Shown here piece after piece: positions 34,838 to 44,955 of a stretch of DNA of 64,000 bases. The stretch's first letter is position 1, and each line of letters starts with the position of its first letter. The stretch comes from Tardiphaga sp. 709 (GTDB taxonomy: Bacteria; Pseudomonadota; Alphaproteobacteria; Rhizobiales; Xanthobacteraceae): contig NZ_CP135529.1 in NCBI RefSeq assembly GCF_032401055.1, positions 248,001-312,000 on the forward strand. Reading direction: 5' to 3'. A model generated the notes under the pieces. It did no database searches. It was not told the origin of the DNA and saw only the letters and a list, made by a program, of their open reading frames with translations. The position numbers and the translations under genes are program-made.

Positions 34838-36487
34838 TTACGAACTAAACGACGCCGTCGACTTCACCCGATCCCGCAGCATGAATTTCTGAATTTTGCC
34901 CGTCGACGTCTTCGGGATCACGCCGAATACCACCGCTTTCGGCGTCTTGAAGCCGGGCATCTGCGCGCGGCAGAACGCGATGATGTCGGCTTCCGTTGCC
35001 TCGGCATTCGTCTTCAGCTCCACGAAAGCACAGGGCACTTCGCCCCATTTGGCATCGGGCTTGGCGACCACGGCGGCGAACAGCACAGCCGGGTGTTTGT
35101 AGAGCACGTCCTCGACTTCCACCGACGAGATGTTCTCGCCGCCGGAGATGATGATGTCCTTCGAGCGGTCCTTGATGGTGACGTAGCCGGCGGCGTCGAG
35201 CACACCGAGATCACCGGTGTGGAACCAGCCGCCTTCAAACGCCTCCTTGGTGGCCTTCTCGTTCTTCAGATAGCCCTTCATCACGATATTGCCGCGGAAC
35301 ATGACCTCGCCGATGGTTTCGCCGTCGCGCGGCACTTCCTGCATGGTCTCGGGATCGATCACCGTGACGGCTTCCTGCAGGTGATAAGGCACGCCCTGGC
35401 GGCGCTTCAGGTTGGCGCGCTCGTCGGCGGGCAGGGCGTCCCAGCCGGGCTGCTCGGCGCAGACCGAGGCGGGGCCGTAGACTTCGGTCAGGCCATAGAC
35501 GTGGGTCAGCTTGATGCCGATTTTCTCGGCGCCGGACAAAACCGCCATCGGCGGCGGCGCGCCGGCGATCGAGCCCTGCACGAGAGGCCCGCCAGAATAG
35601 ACCGGCGCATCCGGCGCATTGATCAGCGTGTTGTAGACGATCGGCGCGCCGGACATGTGAGTGACGCCGTGCTCGCGCATCAACGCGAAGATCTTGGTCG
35701 GGTCGACCTTGCGCAGGCAGACATTGACGCCGGCGCTCGCCGCCACGGTCCAGGGGAAGCACCAGCCGTTGCAGTGGAACATCGGCAGGGTCCAGAGATA
35801 GACCGGGTGCTGGCCGAGACCGGCGGCGAGAATGTTGGAGACCGCGTTCAGATAGGCGCCGCGATGATGGGTCACCACGCCCTTCGGATTGCCCGTTGTG
35901 CCCGAGGTGTAGCCGAGCGCGATGGCGTCCCATTCATCGAGCGGGAAGGCGCTGGTGAAATCGGGGCTGCCTTCGGCGAGGGCAGCTTCATATTCGAGTT
36001 CGCCGATCCGCTGACCGCCGGCGAAGGAGGCGTCGTCGACATCGATCACGGTCGGCTTCGGTCCGGTCATGAGGCCGAGGGCCTCGGTGATTACGCCGGA
36101 GAATTCCGGATCGACCAGCAGCAGTCTGGCGCCGCCATGGTCGAGCTGGAACGCGATGGCCGCAGCGTCGAGCCGGATGTTCAGGGCGTTGAGGACGGCA
36201 CCGGCCATGGGCACCGCGAAGTGTGCTTCGTTCATCGCCGGCAGGTTCGGCAGCATTGCCGCGACGGTGTCGCCGCGTCCGATGCCCCGGCCGGTCAGGA
36301 ACGAGGCGAAGCGCCGGCAGCGCTCATAGGTCTGTGCCCAGGTGAAACGGCGGCCCTCATAGACCGTGCTGGTGAGGTCCGGGTAGACCGCCGCGCTGCG
36401 CCTGAGAAAACTCAGCGGCGACAGCGGCACGAAGTTGGCCGGAGTCTGGTCGAGGCCGACGCTATAAACGCCCTGATCTGGGATCAT
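34838..36487 (-). CDS. Acyl-CoA synthetase (AMP-binding, FadD/AlkK-like)
   Basis: A 549-residue adenylate-forming ligase activating a carboxylic acid to its CoA thioester. Motifs: P-loop-like GYTSGTTGNPKGVVTHHRG, THVYGLTEVYGP, the hinge WFHTGDLGVLDAAGYV with KDRSKDIIISGGENIS, and the catalytic lysine near the C terminus in PKTSTGKIQKFMLRD. The subgroup resembles medium-chain/3-methylmercaptopropionyl-CoA ligases. It lies on the same strand as, and 120 bases downstream of, a TRAP transporter, which might import its acid substrate (inference). Confidence 0.9.
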   Translation of the reverse strand: MIPDQGVYSVGLDQTPANFVPLSPLSFLRRSAAVYPDLTSTVYEGRRFTWAQTYERCRRFASFLTGRGIGRGDTVAAMLPNLPAMNEAHFAVPMAGAVLNALNIRLDAAAIAFQLDHGGARLLLVDPEFSGVITEALGLMTGPKPTVIDVDDASFAGGQRIGELEYEAALAEGSPDFTSAFPLDEWDAIALGYTSGTTGNPKGVVTHHRGAYLNAVSNILAAGLGQHPVYLWTLPMFHCNGWCFPWTVAASAGVNVCLRKVDPTKIFALMREHGVTHMSGAPIVYNTLINAPDAPVYSGGPLVQGSIAGAPPPMAVLSGAEKIGIKLTHVYGLTEVYGPASVCAEQPGWDALPADERANLKRRQGVPYHLQEAVTVIDPETMQEVPRDGETIGEVMFRGNIVMKGYLKNEKATKEAFEGGWFHTGDLGVLDAAGYVTIKDRSKDIIISGGENISSVEVEDVLYKHPAVLFAAVVAKPDAKWGEVPCAFVELKTNAEATEADIIAFCRAQMPGFKTPKAVVFGVIPKTSTGKIQKFMLRDRVKSTASFSS

Positions 36488-36608
36488 TTTGAGACTCTTT
36501 TATTTTAGTCAGTGAGTTGAATGAAGCATCTCACCTATCACTTTATCACCGGAACGATCTTCTAAAGTCACGCAAGGTAATGGCGATAACATTCTGAAAG
36601 ATTGTATC

Positions 36609-38503
36609 TTAAAGGAATCCGATCGATATCCATGGGAAGATTGCCACGATGATCAGGCCGATCAGCAGTGCCAGCAGATAGCCGAGGATCGGCCGGATGC
36701 CTTCCGCGGGATCAACACGGCCGATGGCGCAGGCGGCATAATAGCCGACGCCGAAGGGCGGCGCGAACAATCCGATGCCCATGGCGAGGATGACGACCAT
36801 CGCATAGTGGACCTCATGGACGCCGACCAGCCTGGCGATTGGGAACAGGAGCGGGCCGAACAGCACGATGGCGGGGATGCCTTCCAGTACGCTGCCAAGG
36901 ATGACAAAGGCCACGATGGAGACCGCGATGAAGGTCGCGCCGCCGCCCGGCAGGCCCGTCATGGCGGCGGCCAGCGAGCGCGAGAAGCCGGACTGGGTGA
37001 GGCCCCAGGCCATGCCGGTCGCAGTTCCAATGATCAGCAGGATCGCACCGGAGAGGCAGGCCGTATCGACCAGCATCGGCTTCAGCCGGCTCCAGTCGAA
37101 CTGGCGATAGATGAGAAGGCCGGCCAGCACGGCATAGACGATGCCAATGGTGGAGACTTCCGTGGCAGTGGCCACACCCTCGACCACGGCAGCGCGGATC
37201 ACGAAGGGCAGTGCGATGGCTGGCACCGAAATGATGAAGGCCTTGAAGATGTCGCGCCCGGACGCCCGCTTCACGTGGCTCAGATCCTCGCCGCGATAGC
37301 GCCACCACACCAGCACGCCCAGCGTGATTGCGAGCACCACACCCGGCAGCAAGCCGCCGGTGAACAGCGCCGAGATCGACACGCCAGTGACCGAGCCGAT
37401 GGTGATCAGCACCAGGCTCGGCGGAATGGTTTCGGTCTGCGCGCCGGTTGCCGAGAGCAGGGCGACAAGATCGCCCGGCTTGGCGCCACGCGCCTTCATT
37501 TCCGGGAACAGCACCGGCGCTACCGCCGCCATGTCGGCGGCCTTGGAACCGGAAATGCCGGAGACGAGATACATCGCGCCGATCAGCACGTAATGCAGGC
37601 CCCCGCGGACATGGCCGAGCAGGCTGGCGAGGAACGCCACCATGGCGCGCGCCATGCCGGTCATCTCGATCAGCAGGCCCAGGAACACGAACAGCGGCAC
37701 GGACAGCAGAATGAGGTGGCTCATGCCCTCGTCCATGCGGCCGACCAGCACCATCATCGGCGTGCGCGTGGTCAGCGCCATATAGCCGAAGATCGCGAGG
37801 CCAAAACCGAAGGCAATGGGCACGCCGGCGAACACGCAGAGCGCCACGACGCCGACGAAGAAGATGATCAGGTTGAGATTGCCGAGCGTGCGCAGCAGCG
37901 GCTCGGCGAGCCAGAACAGGCCGATGATCGCCACCACGGTGCCAAGCGCGGTCAGCACGGTGCGGACCTGGCCGTAGCGCAGCAACCGCAGTAGCGCGAA
38001 CACGATCATCAGCGAGATGCCGACCGGCAGCGCGGCCGCGCGGAAGCTGTTGGCGATCTGCAGTGCCGGCGTCGTGATGTAGCTCTCTTCATAAGCGTAT
38101 TCGAAGGACGGAGCGACGATCATCAACAGGAATGCGAGCGCCGCACAGGTCCCGACGACGTCGAGAAACGCCCACATCCGCGGACCGGCCGACGCCACCA
38201 GCGCGGTCATCCGCATGTGTTCGCCGCGCCGGAACGCAACGGCGGAGCCGAGCATGGCGAGCCACAGGAACAGGATCGAGGACAGTTCGTCCGACCAGAT
38301 CAGTGGACGGTGGAAGCCGTAACGGGCCACCACGCCGATGAACAGGATGATCACCTCCGCCACCACCAGCAGCGCCGCGGGAATCTCGACGAGATGGCCG
38401 AGGGTGCGGTCGATGGATGTCAGGATGGCGTCGCGGCGGGAGAGGGGGCCCCCTCCACGCTGGACGCCCCGCTTTCGAGGGCGGAGATGTCATGCACGGC
38501 CAT
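36609..38503 (-). CDS. TRAP transporter fused small/large permease (DctQM), frameshifted near the N terminus
   Basis: Inner-membrane component for a C4-dicarboxylate-type TRAP importer, DctQ (about first 190 residues) fused to the 12-segment DctM. The open frame ends at 36609 and is clean back to about 38445; its first possible start there is a GTG at 38366, which would cut off the conserved N terminus. The natural start appears to be the ATG at 38503 (MAVHDISALESGASSVE), 11 bases after dctP, but that frame stops after 26 codons. One base missing in the run of five G and five C at 38444-38453 would join the two as a product of about 631 residues. Confidence 0.82.
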
Positions 38504-38514
38504 AGTTTGTCCGA

Positions 38515-39534
38515 TCAGCCGAGCTTGCCGACAGCTTTCTCGAGGATGGCCCAGGCTTCGTCGCCATACTTGCCCTGCCATTCCTTATAGAAGCCGGCCG
38601 ACTTCAGCTTGTCGCGGAACGGGCCGGGCTCAAGCTCATTGAAGGCCAGCCCCTTGGATTCCAGCTCGCCGCGCAGATTGGCGTTGAGCTTGGCGACGTC
38701 CTCGCGCTCCTTCATGCCGGCGGCATTGATGTTTTTGGCGACGATGTCGCGCAGATCGGCCGGCAGCTTCTCCCAGGCGCGGCGGTTGGCGAGGAACCAG
38801 TAGCCGTCCCACATGTGGTTGGTCAGCGAGCAGAACTTCTGCACTTCGTAGAACTTCGCCGTCGAGATGATCGCCAGCGGGTTTTCCTGGCCTTCAACGA
38901 CCTTGGTCTGCATCGCCGAATAGACTTCGCTGATGTTGATCGAGGCGGGCGCACTGTCGAACGCCTTGAACATCGAGGTCCATAGCGGCGACACCGGCAC
39001 GCGGATCTTGAAGCCCTTCAGATCGTCCGGGCTCTTGATCGGCTTCGTGGACGAGGTGATTTCGCGAAAACCGTTGTCCCAGATCTTGTCCATGACCACG
39101 AGATTGGCCTTGGTGATTTCCTTGCGGATATAGGCGCCGAGATCGCCGTCCATGGCCTTCCAGACCGTGTCGTAATTCGGGAAGGCGAAGCCGATGCCGT
39201 TGATCGATGCGGCTGGCACCAAAGTGGCCAGGATCAGGCCGGACAGAGTGAAGAACTCGACGCCGCCGGAGCGGATCTGGCTCAGCATGTCGGTGTCGGA
39301 ACCGAGCTGGTTGTTGGGGAATACCTGCAGGTCGACCTTGCCGTTGGTCTCGGTCTTGATCGCCGCCGACATCTCACGGGCGCGGATGTTCATCGGATGC
39401 GTATCGGGTAGGTTATTCGCGTATTTGTAGACGTATTCGGCCTGCTGCGCGCGCGCGACGAATGGCATGCTGACGCCACCAAATGCAGTCGCAGCGGCCG
39501 ATGCCTTCAACAATGTCCGGCGTGAAATCGTCAT
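38515..39534 (-). CDS. TRAP transporter substrate-binding protein (DctP family)
   Basis: A 339-residue periplasmic binding protein. The N terminus has a twin-arginine motif ISRRTLLKASAA followed by a hydrophobic region and MPFVARAQQ, suggesting Tat export. DctP features: YKYANNLPDTHPMNIRAREM, DLQVFPNNQLGSDTDMLSQI, LKGFKIRVPVSPLWTSMFKA (with the ligand-carboxylate Arg) and YSAMQTKVVEGQENPLAI. The start at 39534 follows the ribosome site gggaga. It heads the dctP-dctQM operon, divergent from an SDR gene 230 bases away. Confidence 0.92.
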   Translation of the reverse strand: MTISRRTLLKASAAATAFGGVSMPFVARAQQAEYVYKYANNLPDTHPMNIRAREMSAAIKTETNGKVDLQVFPNNQLGSDTDMLSQIRSGGVEFFTLSGLILATLVPAASINGIGFAFPNYDTVWKAMDGDLGAYIRKEITKANLVVMDKIWDNGFREITSSTKPIKSPDDLKGFKIRVPVSPLWTSMFKAFDSAPASINISEVYSAMQTKVVEGQENPLAIISTAKFYEVQKFCSLTNHMWDGYWFLANRRAWEKLPADLRDIVAKNINAAGMKEREDVAKLNANLRGELESKGLAFNELEPGPFRDKLKSAGFYKEWQGKYGDEAWAILEKAVGKLG

Positions 39535-39764
39535 TTTGTTTCTCCCAACCACTTCTTTGTTTGCCTTTGTGAGGCCCAAGGGCCCTTGCCGTCTGGTCAT
39601 CATGCCCGGGCTGCCCGGTCAAGCCTTTTCGCCGTGCGACCAAAGGCCAAGGCCCAATAGAGGACGCCCGCGCACGGCTTTTGCACCGCGCGAATTTGTG
39701 GGAAGCATCGCGCGACTGAAGCCGCCGGCAGCCAGGACCGGTGGAGGAAACGCAAGGACAGCAT

Positions 39765-40538
39765 ATGAATAGAGATCACGGCGTAGCGATCATCACCGGC
39801 GGCGCATCGGGAATCGGTTTGGCGATCGCCAAGGCGGCCGTGGGCGAGGGCTGGAAAGTGCTGCTCGCCGACCTCACCCAGCCTGCTCTGGATGCCGCCA
39901 AGGCTCAGGTCGATGCCATCAAAGCCGGTGTGACCAAAACCGTCGTCATGGATGTGGCCAATGAAGACGCCGTGATTGCCGGCCTGAGGGACTGCGAAGC
40001 CGGTTTCGGCCCGGTACGCGGTCTGGTGAATTCTGCGGGTATCGGCCGTCAGGTGCCGTTCTTCGAGACCTCGGTGAAACTGTTTCGCGAGATCCTCGAC
40101 ATCAATCTGGTTGGCACCTTTGCCGTTGCCAAGGAAGCTGCGCGGCTGATGAAGGCCCATGGCGGCGGCGCCATCGTCAATGTGGCGTCGGTGTCGGGGC
40201 TGCGCGGCAATATCGAGCGCTCGGCCTACGGCGCATCCAAGGGGGGCGTCGTCACGCTGACCCAGGTGATGGCCTGCGAACTGGCGCCGCTGAAGATCCG
40301 CGTCAACGCCATTGCACCGGGCCCTTTCGAGACGCCGATGGTGCAGGAGATGCACACGGCGGCGACGCGGGAAGGCTGGATGCAGGTGGTGCCGCAGCGG
40401 CGTTACGCCGAACCGGAGGAGGTTGCGGGTGCTGCGATGTTCCTGCTGGACGACAACAAGTCGAGCTTCGTGACGGGTCACGTTCTCAATGTCGATGGCG
40501 GCTTTGCCGCACACGGGTTGCTGCCGAAATATCCGTAG
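39765..40538 (+). CDS. Short-chain dehydrogenase/reductase
   Basis: A 257-residue classical SDR. Cofactor motif IITGGASGIGLAIAKA at residues 9-24, LVNSAGIG for the NAG motif, the catalytic Ser in NVASVSGLRG and the YxxxK motif in SAYGASKGG, with the end GHVLNVDGGFAAHG. NAD(H) or NADP(H) use cannot be decided here. The ATG at 39765 has aagga seven bases upstream. Divergence from the TRAP operon suggests it oxidises a hydroxylated compound the transporter imports. Confidence 0.92.
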   Translation: MNRDHGVAIITGGASGIGLAIAKAAVGEGWKVLLADLTQPALDAAKAQVDAIKAGVTKTVVMDVANEDAVIAGLRDCEAGFGPVRGLVNSAGIGRQVPFFETSVKLFREILDINLVGTFAVAKEAARLMKAHGGGAIVNVASVSGLRGNIERSAYGASKGGVVTLTQVMACELAPLKIRVNAIAPGPFETPMVQEMHTAATREGWMQVVPQRRYAEPEEVAGAAMFLLDDNKSSFVTGHVLNVDGGFAAHGLLPKYP

Positions 40539-40553
40539 GGGCAAACAAAGCTC

Positions 40554-40662
40554 CGTCATGGCCGGGCTTGTCCCGGCCATCCACGCCTTTCTTCGCTCGC
40601 AGCCTAGACGTGGATGCCCGGCACATCTAGCGAAGCTCGCTTCGCGCCGGCCGGGCATGACG
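40554..40662. repeat. Palindromic dispersed repeat, copy 2 (ggccgggcttgtcccggcc type)
   Basis: Same class as 34744-34829, with the shared stretch from cgtcatggccggg to tttcttcg almost unchanged, then a longer second half with ctagcgaagctcgcttcgc inserted before the closing gccgggcatgacg. It lies in the gap after the SDR gene, convergent with the XRE regulator. Confidence 0.8.
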
Positions 40663-40683
40663 ATGAACACAGGCGTTAGAGCG

Positions 40684-41550
40684 TTAGCCTTTAGCCGCGA
40701 TCAGCGCCTTCATTCGCTCGGCATCCGCATTCGTCGCCGGTGTGTAGACCACCATGCCCAAATTTGGCTGGCCATCGACCGAGAATGTCGAATAGGTCAT
40801 CGTGAATGGCCCGACGGCGGGATGATTCACATGCTTCTTGCCTTCGCCATAGCTACCGACATCGTTGTCCTGCCACATGGCCGCGAAGTCGGGGCTGATC
40901 CGGCACAGTTCGTCGATCAATGTCTGGGCGCGTGTTGATGCGCCGCTGCGCGTGATGTCGGCGCGAAATGCTGCCACGGCGAAACGTGCATCATTCTCCC
41001 AGTCCGGCATCTTGGCGCGGACATTCGGACGACAGAACAGGATGCGCAGGACGTTACGGTCTTCGGGCGCTATGTTCGGATAGTCGCCAAGCACGGCCAG
41101 CGCCGGACGATTCCAGGCCACGATGTCCCAGGTTGCGTTGCGGACGACTGCAGCGCTGAACTCCATCGAATCCAGCACGCGCTGCAGCGTCGGCGTGACG
41201 ATATCGGACGGCTCGTAGTGGACTTCCGGCAGCCTGTGCTGCGCCAGCAGAAACAGATGCTCGCGCTCGACTGCCGATAGTTCCAGCGCGCGTGAGATGC
41301 GGTTCAGCACATCGGCTGATGGCGCGCCGCCGCGGCCTTGTTCGAGCCATGTGTACCAGGTGGCGCTGACATTGGCGCGCTGCGCGACTTCCTCGCGCCG
41401 CAGCCCTGGCGTGCGGCGTCGCTCCGACGAAAAACCGAACGCCACGGGATCGAGCCTGGCGCGGCGATCCCTGAGATAAGCGCCAAGCGGATTGGAGCCA
41501 GCGCCGGAAGTTGTTTCGGTGACCGTCATGCTCAGCCTGTTAGTCGCCAT
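40684..41550 (-). CDS. XRE-family regulator with MmyB-like ligand domain
   Basis: A 288-residue regulator. The N-terminal HTH covers LGAYLRDRRARLDPVAFGF to VAQRANVSATWYTWLEQGRG (about residues 22-75); the rest is the PAS-like MmyB domain (WDIVAWNRPALAVLGDYPNI, RILFCRPNVRAKMPDWENDA). Members bind fatty acids or other small ligands. It is divergent from the epimerase gene at 41626, a common pairing in which the regulator controls a stress-linked oxidoreductase. The start could instead be the ATG at 41529. Confidence 0.88.
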   Translation of the reverse strand: MATNRLSMTVTETTSGAGSNPLGAYLRDRRARLDPVAFGFSSERRRTPGLRREEVAQRANVSATWYTWLEQGRGGAPSADVLNRISRALELSAVEREHLFLLAQHRLPEVHYEPSDIVTPTLQRVLDSMEFSAAVVRNATWDIVAWNRPALAVLGDYPNIAPEDRNVLRILFCRPNVRAKMPDWENDARFAVAAFRADITRSGASTRAQTLIDELCRISPDFAAMWQDNDVGSYGEGKKHVNHPAVGPFTMTYSTFSVDGQPNLGMVVYTPATNADAERMKALIAAKG

Positions 41551-41625
41551 ACCCGTATAACGTCACGGCTTCACGCACTGTACCGCAGGACCGATACATC
41601 CGCGCAGTCACGAGAGGAATATCAC

Positions 41626-42516
41626 ATGCGTGTTTTCGTTACCGGCGCTTCGGGCTTTGTCGGATCTGCCATCGTTCAGGAACTGATCGGCGCCGGTCAT
41701 CAGGTGCTCGGTCTCGCGCGCTCGGACGCATCCGCCAAGGCGCTGGCCGAAGTGGGTGCGCAGATCCATCGCGGCGATCTGGAAGATCTGGACAGCCTGC
41801 GCTCCGGCGCCGCCAATTCCGACGGCGTGATCCATACGGCGTTCATCCACGACTTCTCGAGGTTCAAGGAAAACAGCGCGATCGACGCGCGCGCCATCGA
41901 GACGCTTGGCGACGTGCTGGCGGGCTCCGAGCGGCCCTTGATCGTGACCTCCGGCATGGCTTTCATCGCGCCCGGACGGCTGGCGACCGAAGATATGGGC
42001 TCGTCGAGCGCGTCGCCGAGCCCGCGCGTATCGGAGCAGGTCGCCGAACGTCTGGCGGCACGCGGCGTGCGCGCTTCGTCGGTCCGGCTGCCGCCATCGG
42101 TCCATGGCAATGGCGACCATGGCTTCGTGCCGATGCTGATCAATATCGCGCGGGAGAAGGGCGCCTCGGCCTACTTCGGCGACGGTCTCAACCGCTGGCC
42201 CGCGGCACACCGGCTGGACGTCGCCCGGCTCTACAGGCTCGTCCTCGAGCGCGGTTCCGCCGACATTCGCTATCACGCCAGCGCCGAACAAGGCGTCGCA
42301 TTCCGTGAGATTGCCGAGGTCATCGGTCGGCACCTGAACCTGCCGGTCGTCTCGAAATCGCCGACTGAAGCCGCCGATCACTTCGGCTGGTTCGCAGGCT
42401 TCGCATCGATGGATGCGCCGGCATCCAGCGACTGGACACAACAGCAGCTTGGGTGGCGACCAACGCAATCAGGATTGATCTCGGACCTCGATCACGTCAG
42501 ATATTTCGGCGGCTGA
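41626..42516 (+). CDS. NAD-dependent epimerase/dehydratase family protein (extended SDR)
   Basis: A 296-residue extended SDR: MRVFVTGASGFVGSAIVQEL with the GxxGxxG motif, VIHTAFIHDFSRFKENSAID, PLIVTSGMAFIAPG, then RASSVRLPPSVHGNGDHGFV and a sugar-nucleotide-style C-terminal part. The usual active-site YxxxK is not obvious, so an atypical reductase is likely. The ATG at 41626 follows gagagg. Regulation by the divergent XRE/MmyB protein is inferred. Confidence 0.88.
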   Translation: MRVFVTGASGFVGSAIVQELIGAGHQVLGLARSDASAKALAEVGAQIHRGDLEDLDSLRSGAANSDGVIHTAFIHDFSRFKENSAIDARAIETLGDVLAGSERPLIVTSGMAFIAPGRLATEDMGSSSASPSPRVSEQVAERLAARGVRASSVRLPPSVHGNGDHGFVPMLINIAREKGASAYFGDGLNRWPAAHRLDVARLYRLVLERGSADIRYHASAEQGVAFREIAEVIGRHLNLPVVSKSPTEAADHFGWFAGFASMDAPASSDWTQQQLGWRPTQSGLISDLDHVRYFGG

Positions 42517-42719
42517 GGCCATATAAGGGCGTAATGACGTGGGGCCACAAATTGGTTCGAATGGCTGCTCGGTCAACCGGATATCGCAACAATTTGAGCT
42601 AAGTCTCTGGGATCACTATGGGATAATATATTCCATAATATACCTTATGCGAATCCGAGATGTGGGCGTGTGGTCCCAGTTTCAGTTCTCTTAAAGCCGC
42701 GACCCGGGCCACGCTCCCG

Positions 42720-44033
42720 CTACTTCCTGATCGCGTCGTAAACCAGCGTCTTCAGGATCGGCTGGATGCGGCCCCGCTGGGTCGGTGTCTGCACCATCAG
42801 GATCATCACCATGTCCTGATCGGGATAGGTCCAGAAATACGTCCCGGCGGCGCCGCCCCAGGCCATCTCGCCGACAAAACCGGGAACGCCGTCGTCGCCG
42901 GGTCCGGTGCGGACGCCGAAGCCGAGGCCGTAACCGAAGCCAGCGCCGGGATAGTAATAGGCCCAGGGCTTCACGTCGCTGGCCGGTGCGACCTGGTTCT
43001 GGCGCATCAGCTGGACCGACTCGGGCTTGAGGATTCGGACGCCGTCGAGCGTGCCGCCATTGATCAGCATCTGCAGGAAGCGCGCGTAGTCGCCCGTGGT
43101 GGCATTGAGGCCGCCTCCTCCGGATTCCCATTTTCGCTTCAGTGTGGGATTGCTGATGGTCTCGTTGCCGATGATGCGGTCGGTCGGCATTGGCTGCGCA
43201 ATGCGCGGCGCTTTGGCGGGATCGAGCACGTAGTAGCCGGTGTCCGTCATGCCCAGCGGATCGAACAGATACTGTTTCTGAAAATCGTACAGCGACTGGC
43301 CCGATGCGATCTCGATGACGCGGCCGAGAAGATCGGTCGAATGGCCGTAGTCCCACACAGTCGCCGGCTGATAGGCCAGCGGCAGTTTCGCAAGCCGGGC
43401 CGCGAAATCGGCATTGTCGAAATCGCCGTCGAACAGGCCTGCATCGAGATAAAGCTGCGTGATCAGCCCGAGATTGGTGAAAGCCGAACTGATGCCGGAC
43501 GACTGCCGCATCAGATCGAGCACGGTGATGGGCTTCAGCGCCGGTGTGAAGTCGAGATAGGGCTTGCCGCTGGCATCCGTGCGTTCGGTCGCGACCTGCG
43601 GATGCGCATAGGCCGGAATGTATTTGGCGACGGGATCGTCGAGCTTGAGCTTGCCCTGCTCCACCAGGATCATCGCCGCGACCGATGTCACCGGCTTGGA
43701 CATCGAATAGAGCCGGAAGATCGTGTCCGTCGTCATCGGCGCCATGGTCACGGGATCGCGGACGCCAAAGCCCTCATAATAGACGGGCTTGCCGCGGTGC
43801 TGGATCAGCATGATCGCCCCGGCGAGATGGCCCTGGCCGACTTCGCGGTCGAGCATTTCGGAGACGCGGTTCAGGCCGTCCTGGGAAAAGCTGCTGAGGT
43901 CAGGCTTGTCGGTCAGCAGGCTGGTGCCTGCCAATACGGGCGTGACCAGCGCTGCTGCGATGGTGAGGACGGACAGGAAGTCGCAAGATCGTCGCAAGAT
44001 TGACACTGGATTTCCGCAAGCGGGCTGGAACAC
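42720..44033 (-). CDS. Serine hydrolase, class C beta-lactamase/EstB-like family
   Basis: A 437-residue exported hydrolase. A hydrophobic segment at residues 17-35 (FLSVLTIAAALVTPVLAG) serves as signal peptide. The nucleophile motif SxxK is Ser110-Met-Ser-Lys113 (RLYSMSKPVT). The YxN-type motif appears as DYGHSTDLLG, as in the EstB esterase branch, and the KTG-equivalent is altered to a WGG-like region (GEMAWGGAAGTYFW). Esterase or peptidase activity is more likely than beta-lactam resistance. The start could also be further downstream in the first 20 codons. Confidence 0.85.
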   Translation of the reverse strand: MFQPACGNPVSILRRSCDFLSVLTIAAALVTPVLAGTSLLTDKPDLSSFSQDGLNRVSEMLDREVGQGHLAGAIMLIQHRGKPVYYEGFGVRDPVTMAPMTTDTIFRLYSMSKPVTSVAAMILVEQGKLKLDDPVAKYIPAYAHPQVATERTDASGKPYLDFTPALKPITVLDLMRQSSGISSAFTNLGLITQLYLDAGLFDGDFDNADFAARLAKLPLAYQPATVWDYGHSTDLLGRVIEIASGQSLYDFQKQYLFDPLGMTDTGYYVLDPAKAPRIAQPMPTDRIIGNETISNPTLKRKWESGGGGLNATTGDYARFLQMLINGGTLDGVRILKPESVQLMRQNQVAPASDVKPWAYYYPGAGFGYGLGFGVRTGPGDDGVPGFVGEMAWGGAAGTYFWTYPDQDMVMILMVQTPTQRGRIQPILKTLVYDAIRK

Positions 44034-44130
44034 GGTCGAACGCTAACACCGAGATATTTCAGATACTTGTCGGAAAATCACGCAATTTGCCGATATCGCG
44101 GTTTTAGCGCGATCGATGGCCTCGTGTGGA

Positions 44131-44889
44131 TCACAAATGCGCGCCGGTTTTGCTGACGCTTCCCGGCGGCGGAAACCGGATCGTGGTGCCCAAAGTGATC
44201 CAGTTGGAATTCTCGCCGGTGATGTTGCGGCCGTAAATCAGGTCGACCGAGAAGATGTCGTTGGGCCGATAGCGCACCCCGGTCTGGATACGTGGCTGGA
44301 CCACACTGGCGAATTCGGCGCGGCCCGCCTGCCCGTATAATTCCACCGTGTATTCCAGCACGTCGGTGAATTTCCAGTCGAAGCCGACGCCATAGGTGAA
44401 GTAATGGCGATCGAGCACGCGGTCCCACAGCCAGCCCGCATTGAGATTGATGCGTGTGGTTTCGGAAAAGCGATAGGTCGCCGGAATCTCGGCGAAGACC
44501 GCGGTGTTCTGACCCGTCACGGCGTCGAATGTGCCGCTGGCCAGCGCCGAGACGCCGAACTTTCCGATGCCCGTCGGTTCGATGTTGATCTTCGCCTTGG
44601 GCGCCAGCGTGGTGCTTAACTCGCCGTCGGAGCGGCTGTGATTGGTGAGGACGCTGAGTTCGACCGGACGCGTAATCTCAACGACGCAGGACGGATTGGC
44701 CACCGCCGCGAAGTCGCTGTTGGTGGCCATCGAGTACCAGCTCTCGACCTTGCAGGAGCCGAGGTCCGAAATATCCGCCGCATCGACCGCATAGGCGCCA
44801 TTGGCCGCCTCCGCATGACCCGAAGCCGCCAGCAGCGCGACCAGAACGAAACCGACCAGCGTCAGCGCGCGATAATGAGGAGCAGCCAT
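44131..44889 (-). CDS. Exported protein, probable outer-membrane barrel
   Basis: A 252-residue protein with a signal peptide (residues 1-28, ending SGHAEA). The mature part starts [20 protein letters not shown] and then alternates polar and hydrophobic residues in amphipathic strands ([60 protein letters not shown]). It ends with [14 protein letters not shown], fitting a beta-barrel. No clear family name. It is divergent from nthA with about 65 bases between them, so a role in substrate or metal passage for the nitrile hydratase can be suspected only. Confidence 0.65.
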   Translation of the reverse strand: MAAPHYRALTLVGFVLVALLAASGHAEAANGAYAVDAADISDLGSCKVESWYSMATNSDFAAVANPSCVVEITRPVELSVLTNHSRSDGELSTTLAPKAKINIEPTGIGKFGVSALASGTFDAVTGQNTAVFAEIPATYRFSETTRINLNAGWLWDRVLDRHYFTYGVGFDWKFTDVLEYTVELYGQAGRAEFASVVQPRIQTGVRYRPNDIFSVDLIYGRNITGENSNWITLGTTIRFPPPGSVSKTGAHL

Positions 44890-44955
44890 GTCGCAGGACT
44901 AGCAGAGTCCCGAAATCCTCGACAGAACAATCGCGCGTCGCTTATCCTGTTTGGC

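Noticed and set aside
34748-36508. Long plus-strand open frame opposite the acyl-CoA synthetase
   Set aside because: Shadow of the synthetase gene; the real strand shows all adenylation motifs.
36807-37994. Plus-strand frame opposite the TRAP permease
   Set aside because: Its Asp/His/Gln-rich product is typical of antisense reading of hydrophobic membrane codons.
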